6,652 nt of DNA. Source: an uncultured Eubacteriales bacterium. GTDB lineage: Bacteria; Bacillota; Clostridia; Christensenellales; UBA1242. Location of the stretch: NCBI GenBank assembly GCA_900557585.1, contig USTJ01000041.1, positions 1-6,652 on the forward strand, read 5' to 3'. This document shows, in pieces, positions 1 through 5,740 of the stretch. How positions within the stretch are numbered: position 1 is the stretch's first letter; every line of letters begins with the position of its first letter. A model generated the notes under the pieces. The model was not told the DNA's origin, did no database searches, and was given only the letters and a program-made list of their open reading frames with translations. A program made the position numbers and the translations under genes.

Positions 1-301
1 CTTCAAGAACAGAATATCTAGGCATTTTATTTCTATCACTATTCCATTTTGATGCTAATTCTTTATCAAACACAGGAAAGTTTAATGTTTTATCACTGGT
101 AAAGTCATGATCCAAAACAACATTTGTAGTTTCCACTGGACTAAAATCAACCCAACCATCTTCTATTGGAAGAACAATATCAGTTCCTTCAAGTTTTAAG
201 AACCCATTACCTTTGTTATTTAATAATTCATTCTTAGAAAGAATATTACCATCTTTATCAACAATTTTCCATCGATCATTATCTGGACCTGGCAACCCTT
301 T
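1..301 (-). other. Start of a probable C-terminal toxin tip, residues 1814-1913, cut by the left edge
   Basis: After a short Ala/Glu helix (RAENAALKERI) comes a soluble segment: GLPGPDNDRWKIVDKDGNIL, then DGWVDFSPVETTNVVLD, then FPVFDKELASKWN. The DFSP motif (Asp1865-Pro1868), followed by a valine-rich strand and later an F-D-x-x-L-A helix, resembles the front part of HNH/Endonuclease VII-type toxin domains, which carry xDFSPY ahead of a W-H-H or similar catalytic motif. The catalytic part would lie beyond the window, so the family is only a suggestion. Leucine codons here differ from the rest of the gene (5 of 11 are TTA). An immunity gene would be expected downstream, off the left edge. Confidence 0.35.
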
Positions 302-3300
302 GATTCTTTCTTTAAGCGCTGCATTTTCAGCCCTTGCAGTTTTGATTTTCATTCCGATATGAGAGCCAATCACTGTTACTGTTGTTGTGAGAACGCTCAT
401 TCCAAATGAAGTTAAGAATCCTTCCCAAGTTGGAGGATTTCCTGTGATTGCACAAGACAAAGCATATAATCCTGCACCTGCAATAGAGTTCATTACATAT
501 TGCGATACAATTTCTTTCCAAGCAATATTGCTTGAAACTTTTTTGGTGAATGAGTCTGCACCTATCAAAATTACGCTGGTTACAATTGAAATTCCAATTG
601 ATTTCATGCAATCTTCAAAACTCAATTTTTCACCAGTTGCAATATAGTCTGCAAGAAGCGAAACTGAACTTGAAAACAAACCATTCAAAACGGCAACACC
701 AATTTTTGCCAGTGATCGAGTTACAAAGGTTCCAATTTTTGAGACATAGTTGGTTACAAGTGCGCCAGTTCCAAGGCTGAAAAATCCAGTTACGGCACCA
801 ACAACACCATTTTTGATTACTGAACCCCAATTGATGTTTTCAGGAGCGGTTCCTGAAACAGTAACCTGCATGAACACATCAAGAGCAGCACTTATCATTG
901 CACCGCCAAAAATTGTTCCAATTCCTGGTGCAAGCACGGTGCAAACAACACCAACAATTGCAACACCAATAGATGCAATTCCAACCCAAATTCTTTCCCA
1001 AATTGATGCTTGTTTTACTGGGTCTGGTGGAATTTGAAGAACTTCAACTGTTCCATCTTCTTTAATCACATAGTAGTTGGTTGTTCCAATGTGTGCTTCA
1101 TAATAGAGCAATGTGTCGGCATCAACACCAAGCATTGTTTCATCTTGGTTGTGTGTCATATAGTCTTTCATTGCTTGATATGAAATAAAATCGGCTTTTT
1201 CAACATTTATGTCAAGACTTGAAACATCTTGGTTTGTGATTGATTCTTTAAGCATTTCAACAGTTTGAGCATAGTCTACACTTTGGTCAAGAGTGTATGC
1301 ATCAAACTTGAACTCTTCGCCATAGGAATTATAGTGGCAATAGTCGCCAATGTCATAGTTATAAACATCGCCAAGCAAATCGTCATATTCACCAGTGTCG
1401 TCTGTAATTTCATATTGCAATGAATAGTTATTCACTTGATATTTGGTGTATTTTTCAAATGCAACATAGTGCAAAACACCCCAAGCCTGGTTGTATGCAA
1501 GTTTGAAAGTGTTATATTCGTTTTCGCCATATTCAGTGTCACGCTCGATGATAACGCCATTTTCAACATCTTCTGCTGAAATTGCTCCATTTTCCATAAG
1601 TGTGATAAATCCGGCTTTAAACAAAATTTCGCCATTTTCTTCAAATGCTTCGGCATAGTTTGTATAGGCATATCCTTTGATAACTTTGTTTTCAGATGTC
1701 TTTGCAAATGCTGGGAAAACATCGTCAAATCCAATTGCATAAAGGTCTAGAATTGCAAGACTATACAAGAATGATTTTTCTTTTGAATCTTCTTCCCCTT
1801 GGCTTTCGAAAGAGCGCTCAACCATGTTATAGGTTTCTTGAAGTTTCTTTTCTTCTTCTTTTTGTTTTTCTTGCTCTTCTTTTTCTTTTTCGGCTTTAAT
1901 TTGCATTTCTGCAACAACACGGTTTTCGTCGACATGCTCTTTCACTGCAACCATAAATTGTCCAGTTGATGTGAAAAGCATGAGCAAACTCATGACAACA
2001 AACATGCAAGGCATGAGCACTTTTTTAAAGAACTTTTTCATATTTATTGTTCTTTTTGCTTTTGCATGTTTCTTTGGTTTTTCTTGAAATTGAGCGGTTT
2101 GCGCACTCTCTTCACCATCAGAAGTGCAAGAAGCACCAGCAAACGCAAGTTGTTGTTTTTCTTGCGCTTTTAAGAAAAATGCAAGAATACGTTTTCTGAA
2201 TGCAAACACAACTGCGCAAACAATCAAGAACGAAAACATTGAAACAAAAAGTGCAACATTCTCTTTGATTTCAAGCCAAAGGTTTGTCCAGAACTTTCCA
2301 GTTCCAAGCAAGCCCGCAAATGCCAAAGAATTATTGTTTTGTTCTTTTTCTTTGCTTTGCCAAATTGCACGAAGAACAACCGAATTTTCGTTGTCTGTTC
2401 CAATAGCCAAAATTTCGTCCATTGTCATTTCGGTTGTGAAAATCATTCCTGAAAGTTTATATTCATAAAGCCAACCAGCAAACACAAGATTTTCGCTTTC
2501 AATTGTTGGAAGTGAAATTTTTTCTGTTTTGTTTGCAACAATTTTACTTTCAATGATTCCGTTTACAAGCGAAATGATAACTGTGTCGTCTGTTCCACTT
2601 TCAAAATCTGAAACCTCTTGATTTTTCACCCAAACAGCATCAAGTCGCATGATTTCTTGGTTCGCAACCGATTTGATTTGTCCACGATAGAACTTTATTG
2701 TTCCGTCTGGCAAAACAAACTTGAAGCCATAAAGAGTGTAACCCTCTTTTGTAAGTTTTGGAAGGGCTTGAACATCGCCCACCTTTTTGGTGTATGATGT
2801 GATTTTGTTTCCGTCATAAATTTCAACAGAAACTGAAACATAGTTCCAAACCGCAGTCAAAGCAACATCTTCTGGGGTATTGAAAACATATATGTCTTTA
2901 TAGATTTTTCCATTTTTATCTGCAAAGCCAGCAAATTCGAACTTGTCACTTGCTGGGGTTAAAGTTGGAAGTGCAAAAGCCTTTCCACCATAGGCAATGT
3001 CGGTGAAAATTTCTTTGTCGCCATTTTTAAGCGAAAGTGAATATACTTTTGTTGCATTGTAAATGTCAACATAGAACTTCACTTGGTTTCCAAGACGGTC
3101 GACAAGAACGATTTCATAGTTGCCCTCTTCGTTGATTACAGGAATGCTGTCCGCCTCGCTGATATGATATACATTTTGAGTTGTTCCATTTTTAATGATT
3201 TTTACAAATCCATATGGATCAAGTTGGTTTGAAATCTCTTTGATGATTACAACATTTGCACGAACACGAAGCGAATCGTCAAGTTTTGAAAGTGTGTTCA

Positions 3301-5740
3301 CGGTTGTTTCGCCGTTAAGCGCACGCTCCAAACTTATTGTTGTTTGAATGTCTCCTTTTTTGATATAGATTGAGTCATATTCGCTTGTTCCGGCACAGTT
3401 CTCTTCTATCACCTTATATTTCCCTGTTGGAGCATTGTTTGCTTCGAGAAATGCCTCTACGCCCGTTCCAAAAGGAACAACAAAGGTTTTGTTTGTTTCG
3501 ATATGTTTTAATGTGATTTTCTGACTTTCAAAGTCCGCAAGAGAAACAAAATAAAGTGGTTTTGTTTCAACTTTAACATCGCCATTTTCATCGAGATATG
3601 CAATTTTTCGGTCATTTAAAAATGGTGTTCCAGAAAGCAAAGAAGAGTCTTCGCTGTTAAACACGATAACATCTTGCGAAAGTTCTTTTTTTGTTAAAGA
3701 AACAAAACTTTCATATTCTTTTCTTTCGCCTTCGGTTGGATTTTCTCCAAGTTCTGGCAACAAGATGTTCTCTTTAATTGTGACAAAACTTGCAACGTTC
3801 GTAAGGTCGAAAAAGCGTTTTGAAACAATGCTTTTTGCCTTTGCACGAAGTGCTTCAAGCATTTTGCTTTCTTTTTGATATGTCACATTTTCGAAAACAT
3901 ATTCATTTCCATTTTTCTGAACTTTTGAAACAAAATATCTGCATGCAAAATCATAGGCACTAGTTTCATCGGCAAACGCAACAAGGATTTTTCCTTTGCC
4001 TTTGGTTTCAATGTCTGCTGAATAGAACATGCTGTCATAGTCGGAAACGCCAACATGCTCGTTTAAAAGTTCACCGTTCACTGCTGGGGTTTCACCAGAT
4101 TTAACAATTGAAAATCTCCAAACGAAAACATAGGTGTCACCAGTTGCGGTGCCCTTGAAATATTCTTCATTGTTGGCAAAAACAACCTCATAGTTTCCAA
4201 CTTCAAAGTCTGAAAAACTCCAAGATTTGTTGTCTGCTGTTTTTTCGCACACAAATCCAATTTTTGCAATGCCTTTTTCGTCACGCTCTATGTTTTCATA
4301 TTCATCTGAAAAATTATAAACTCTTCCAACAAGTGGAGCATGTTTTACAAGTGTGCGGTTTTCGTTTTGAGTTTGAATTTTGGTTTTTCCAGCAACATAA
4401 ACTGGATAGGTTGAGTTTGGATTGAAAACTCTTTGACTTGCCTTGTCAATAAGCCCATCTCCAAAATATACCTGAACGTTTTCGTCGTTGGTTTTTTCGT
4501 GAATATAGACAGTTTTTGTTCTTTCAAGACCAACTTTTGTTTTGATTTTAAAATCATATTTTCCTGGGTTTTTAAAGAATTGTCCGTCTTCACATTTCAT
4601 TTCATTTGAACTGTTATTATAGCGATATGAAATGTCAAAATTGTTTCCACGAGTGTCAAGTCTGAAACCATCAATAGAACCTTGATTGTCGCTGATTGGC
4701 CCACCCTTTTGCTCGGTTTTTGTTGAAACGCTTGATTCTGGTTGTTCATCTTCTCCGCTTGAAGATTCGAAATAGAAGTTTTCAAAAACAACCTCTCCAC
4801 TTGCATTTGAAAGATAAAGAACGGTTTCTTCCAAAATATTAGTATATTTGATTGTTTCAACTTTTTTCTTCCCAAACCAGCCGTTTTTATAGGTCACTTC
4901 GGTGTGTTTCACTTCATAGGCAACAGAAAGTTTAATGAACACACCTTTTTGAAGGTCTTCACCTTTTGGTTGATAGATTGTGAACGCAGTTTGATGCGTT
5001 GCTGGGTCATATTCTTGAAAGAAATTTACGGTATGGATTCCGTCGGTTTCTTTTTGTGAAAATTGATTTAATCTTTTCCAGTCGTCGGCAGTTTGTGGAT
5101 ATGCTTTGCCGTCGGTTGGAACAAATTTTTGAACAATCACCGCACCTTTTCCAACAACACCAACGCTTGGAATGTTGTTGATTGTCTTTTTCCAAGTGTC
5201 TTCGCTAATGGTGTAATATTGTCCGTCAGAGCCAAGCAAATCTGTGGTCTTGTCAAAGTTATATTGAACTTTCAAAACAACAGAATTATAGCCCTCGATA
5301 ATGTCATTTCCGTCGTTATCTTTTTCCCTTTCGCCGGTTTCGCTGTTTATTTTATAAACAGGTTCGCCCGTTCCAGAAATATAGCCATATGATGGAAAAC
5401 CATTATAGTTATCTCTTCCTTTAAGAACGCTTCCACCTTCGCCAAGAGTGTCAACAAAAAAGTTCACAAATGGCACGCTTCTTCCATTCTTTTGGAAAAG
5501 ATATGAGTTTCTTCCCGTTTCTTTAACATAGCCGGTGTCATTTTCTATTATATAGGAGTTTGAGTTTATGTTTCGATTGCTTTTATCCAGAATCACAGCA
5601 CCATTGAGATTGGTTCCTGCAAGCGATGTGATTTCTTCTGCACTTGCAGGGCTTGCAAACGAAATGTTTGCAAGTGCCATTGCAAGTGACATGCACAAAA
5701 CCAAAACAAATGAAACTAAAAATGCAATTTTCTTTTTCAT
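1..5740 (-). CDS. Giant secreted, membrane-anchored protein: Ig-like/InlB-repeat surface region fused to a polymorphic-toxin-like region; 3' end outside window
   Basis: The ATG at 5740-5738 has GGAGG ten bases upstream and opens a frame of 1,913 codons with no stop before the left edge. Order by residue: signal peptide 1-34; uncharacterised extracellular region 35-375; Ig-like beta-rich stretches within about 376-552 and 841-893; three InlB-type B repeats about 900-1127; TM helix 1161-1181 followed by RKR; basic linker to 1233; signal-anchor-like segment 1234-1266; Lys/Glu coiled coil 1276-1308; acidic and Tyr-rich region 1310-1573; Gly/Ala/Val-rich hydrophobic region 1581-1793; short Ala/Glu helix about 1800-1813; tip 1814-1913 and beyond. 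The expected topology is N-terminus outside, linker inside, C-terminal part outside. No LPxTG motif is seen in the visible part. Residues 1-1181 recall, from memory, unnamed surface proteins of gut Clostridia that end after the InlB repeats with a TM helix. The part after 1234 resembles polymorphic toxins: a Gly-rich hydrophobic pre-toxin region followed by a variable tip. The function is inferred; the ORF itself is certain. Confidence 0.93.
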   Translation of the reverse strand, partial: MKKKIAFLVSFVLVLCMSLAMALANISFASPASAEEITSLAGTNLNGAVILDKSNRNINSNSYIIENDTGYVKETGRNSYLFQKNGRSVPFVNFFVDTLGEGGSVLKGRDNYNGFPSYGYISGTGEPVYKINSETGEREKDNDGNDIIEGYNSVVLKVQYNFDKTTDLLGSDGQYYTISEDTWKKTINNIPSVGVVGKGAVIVQKFVPTDGKAYPQTADDWKRLNQFSQKETDGIHTVNFFQEYDPATHQTAFTIYQPKGEDLQKGVFIKLSVAYEVKHTEVTYKNGWFGKKKVETIKYTNILEETVLYLSNASGEVVFENFYFESSSGEDEQPESSVSTKTEQKGGPISDNQGSIDGFRLDTRGNNFDISYRYNNSSNEMKCEDGQFFKNPGKYDFKIKTKVGLERTKTVYIHEKTNDENVQVYFGDGLIDKASQRVFNPNSTYPVYVAGKTKIQTQNENRTLVKHAPLVGRVYNFSDEYENIERDEKGIAKIGFVCEKTADNKSWSFSDFEVGNYEVVFANNEEYFKGTATGDTYVFVWRFSIVKSGETPAVNGELLNEHVGVSDYDSMFYSADIETKGKGKILVAFADETSAYDFACRYFVSKVQKNGNEYVFENVTYQKESKMLEALRAKAKSIVSKRFFDLTNVASFVTIKENILLPELGENPTEGERKEYESFVSLTKKELSQDVIVFNSEDSSLLSGTPFLNDRKIAYLDENGDVKVETKPLYFVSLADFESQKITLKHIETNKTFVVPFGTGVEAFLEANNAPTGKYKVIEENCAGTSEYDSIYIKKGDIQTTISLERALNGETTVNTLSKLDDSLRVRANVVIIKEISNQLDPYGFVKIIKNGTTQNVYHISEADSIPVINEEGNYEIVLVDRLGNQVKFYVDIYNATKVYSLSLKNGDKEIFTDIAYGGKAFALPTLTPASDKFEFAGFADKNGKIYKDIYVFNTPEDVALTAVWNYVSVSVEIYDGNKITSYTKKVGDVQALPKLTKEGYTLYGFKFVLPDGTIKFYRGQIKSVANQEIMRLDAVWVKNQEVSDFESGTDDTVIISLVNGIIESKIVANKTEKISLPTIESENLVFAGWLYEYKLSGMIFTTEMTMDEILAIGTDNENSVVLRAIWQSKEKEQNNNSLAFAGLLGTGKFWTNLWLEIKENVALFVSMFSFLIVCAVVFAFRKRILAFFLKAQEKQQLAFAGASCTSDGEESAQTAQFQEKPKKHAKAKRTINMKKFFKKVLMPCMFVVMSLLMLFTSTGQFMVAVKEHVDENRVVAEMQIKAEKEKEEQEKQKEEEKKLQETYNMVERSFESQGEEDSKEKSFLYSLAILDLYAIGFDDVFPAFAKTSENKVIKGYAYTNYAEAFEENGEILFKAGFITLMENGAISAEDVENGVIIERDTEYGENEYNTFKLAYNQAWGVLHYVAFEKYTKYQVNNYSLQYEITDDTGEYDDLLGDVYNYDIGDYCHYNSYGEEFKFDAYTLDQSVDYAQTVEMLKESITNQDVSSLDINVEKADFISYQAMKDYMTHNQDETMLGVDADTLLYYEAHIGTTNYYVIKEDGTVEVLQIPPDPVKQASIWERIWVGIASIGVAIVGVVCTVLAPGIGTIFGGAMISAALDVFMQVTVSGTAPENINWGSVIKNGVVGAVTGFFSLGTGALVTNYVSKIGTFVTRSLAKIGVAVLNGLFSSSVSLLADYIATGEKLSFEDCMKSIGISIVTSVILIGADSFTKKVSSNIAWKEIVSQYVMNSIAGAGLYALSCAITGNPPTWEGFLTSFGMSVLTTTVTVIGSHIGMKIKTARAENAALKERIKGLPGPDNDRWKIVDKDGNILSKNELLNNKGNGFLKLEGTDIVLPIEDGWVDFSPVETTNVVLDHDFTSDKTLNFPVFDKELASKWNSDRNKMPRYSVLE
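362..1000 (-). other. Gly/Ala/Val-rich hydrophobic pre-toxin-like region, residues 1581-1793
   Basis: Six hydrophobic stretches rich in Gly, Ala, Val, Ile and Ser lie at about 1585-1612, 1641-1665, 1678-1697, 1714-1727, 1750-1765 and 1774-1792, separated by short polar turns. The element NWGSVIKNGVVGAVTGFF is of the kind found just before the toxin domain in many polymorphic toxins, where such glycine-rich hydrophobic hairpins are thought to help the tip cross the target membrane. That role is inferred here. Alternatively it could simply be a multi-pass membrane domain. Confidence 0.55.
1001..1814 (-). other. Acidic, Tyr-rich region of unknown fold, residues 1310-1580
   Basis: This stretch is rich in Asp, Glu, Tyr and Asn, with few basic residues. 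It contains helical-looking parts (LYSLAILDLYAIGFDDVF) and a short His/Tyr-rich patch (GDYCHYNSYGEEF near residue 1460). It links the coiled coil to the hydrophobic region, and its last part (NYYVIKEDGTVEVLQ, then IPPDP) looks like a beta-hairpin and hinge. I do not recognise a named domain. Confidence 0.4.
1817..1915 (-). other. Lys/Glu/Gln-rich coiled coil, residues 1276-1308
   Basis: A dense run of Lys, Glu and Gln (for example KEKEEQEKQKEEEKKLQE) with almost no hydrophobic residues between 1282 and 1299 predicts a long single helix or coiled coil just outside the membrane helix. It probably acts as a rigid spacer or oligomerisation stalk. The matching A/G-rich purine tract in the transcript is simply its coding sequence. 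Confidence 0.65.
1943..2041 (-). other. Internal signal-peptide-like/signal-anchor segment starting at Met1234
   Basis: Met1234 opens MKKFFKKVLMPCMFVVMSLL, a basic start followed by a hydrophobic core of about 18 residues, then a polar STGQ. This is the layout of a true N-terminal signal peptide, yet it lies in frame inside a longer protein. As part of the fusion it would be a second membrane helix, bringing the chain back outside. No Shine-Dalgarno sequence precedes its ATG (AAAAAGAACAATAAAT), so independent initiation looks weak. Confidence 0.7.
2042..2197 (-). other. Basic cytoplasmic linker and probable fusion seam, residues 1182-1233
   Basis: The linker carries RKR at its start and KPKKHAKAKR near its end, with a Ser/Glu/Gln-rich middle of low complexity. 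In the zero-base reference frame (codon first base divisible by 3) a TAA lies at 2046-2044, two bases before the Met1234 codon. A single-base indel upstream in the linker would therefore end the first protein there and leave the second as a separate gene. No indel is evident in the sequence itself. Confidence 0.5.
2198..2260 (-). other. Transmembrane helix 1, residues 1161-1181
   Basis: About 20 uncharged residues (NVALFVSMFSFLIVCAVVF and on) are followed at once by Arg-Lys-Arg. By the positive-inside rule this is a stop-transfer helix that places the InlB repeats outside and the following linker inside. Confidence 0.85.
2360..3043 (-). other. Three InlB-type B repeats (Listeria-Bacteroides repeat), residues about 900-1127
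   Basis: Three units share one plan: an opening strand with a turn (SLKNGDK, EIYDGNK, SLVNGII), a polar strand, then leucine-proline (ALPTL, ALPKL, SLPTI), a Phe/Tyr-x-Gly turn (FAGFAD, LYGFKF, FAGWLY), and a closing Ala-x-Trp (TAVW ending at 965, DAVW at 1037, RAIW at 1127). This matches the B-repeat fold known from internalin B and many gut surface proteins, where it acts as a stalk or a carbohydrate or protein contact. The units are diverged from one another, not recent duplicates. Confidence 0.75.
3062..3220 (-). other. Ig-like module, residues 841-893
   Basis: The segment reads DPYGFVKIIKNG, then INEEGNYEIVLVDRLGNQ, ending KFYVDI. The pattern G-x-Y-x-hydrophobic-x-hydrophobic-x-D-x-x-G-N followed by a closing strand is typical of bacterial Ig-like domains that precede InlB-type repeats in secreted proteins. 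The hinge to the first B repeat follows directly. Confidence 0.5.
4085..4615 (-). other. Probable Ig-like beta-sandwich region of the giant protein, residues 376-552
   Basis: Alternating hydrophobic residues and turns of the NPGKYDF and VGNYEVVF type, each followed by a strand ending in aromatic or Val residues (TVYI, YVFVWRF), fit one or two Ig-like modules. Between them is a stretch around YFGDGLI and TYPVYVAGKT that recalls unnamed surface proteins of gut Clostridia. The assignment rests on pattern only; I cannot name a specific Pfam family. Confidence 0.45.
5639..5740 (-). other. Signal peptide of the giant protein, residues 1-34
   Basis: The segment has a basic start (MKKK), a hydrophobic core rich in Leu, Val and Ala (residues 5-24), and Ala-rich candidate cleavage sites ending SPASA before E35-E36. 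Cys16 sits in VLVLC without a small residue at -1, so it is not a convincing lipobox. The protein should leave the cell by the Sec route. Confidence 0.85.
5641..5688 (-). repeat. Nested inverted repeat (potential mRNA hairpin) within the signal-peptide codons
   Basis: The outer arms are 8 bases and perfectly complementary (CACTTGCA at 5641-5648, TGCAAGTG at 5681-5688). The inner arms are 9 bases and also perfect (5652-5660 with 5666-5674), around a five-base loop at 5661-5665. Between them is an asymmetric internal loop of 3 and 6 bases. In the transcript this would fold about 52-100 bases after the start codon. It arises partly from repeated Leu-Ala codons, so it may be a by-product of coding. 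Confidence 0.55.

Noticed and set aside
387..1037. Plus-strand open frames opposite the C-terminal part of the giant gene (387-647, 550-780, 750-1037)
   Set aside because: They are antisense to a continuous 1,913-codon frame, have no ribosome-binding site and read as reverse-complement shadows of the hydrophobic region.
1817..1915. Pyrimidine-rich plus-strand tract (TTCTTTTC repeats) as a DNA repeat or regulatory element
   Set aside because: It is explained fully by Lys/Glu/Gln codons of the coiled coil on the other strand, and the units are irregular.
2039..2041. Met1234 as the start of an independent gene
   Set aside because: No Shine-Dalgarno sequence precedes it and no in-frame stop separates it from the upstream part. 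It is kept as a possible fusion seam, not called as a separate gene.
4078..4875. Minus-strand open frames within the giant gene in another frame (4078-4284, 4345-4593, 4597-4875)
   Set aside because: They are out-of-frame readings of the same strand with Lys/Gln-biased composition, and the true frame is open throughout.
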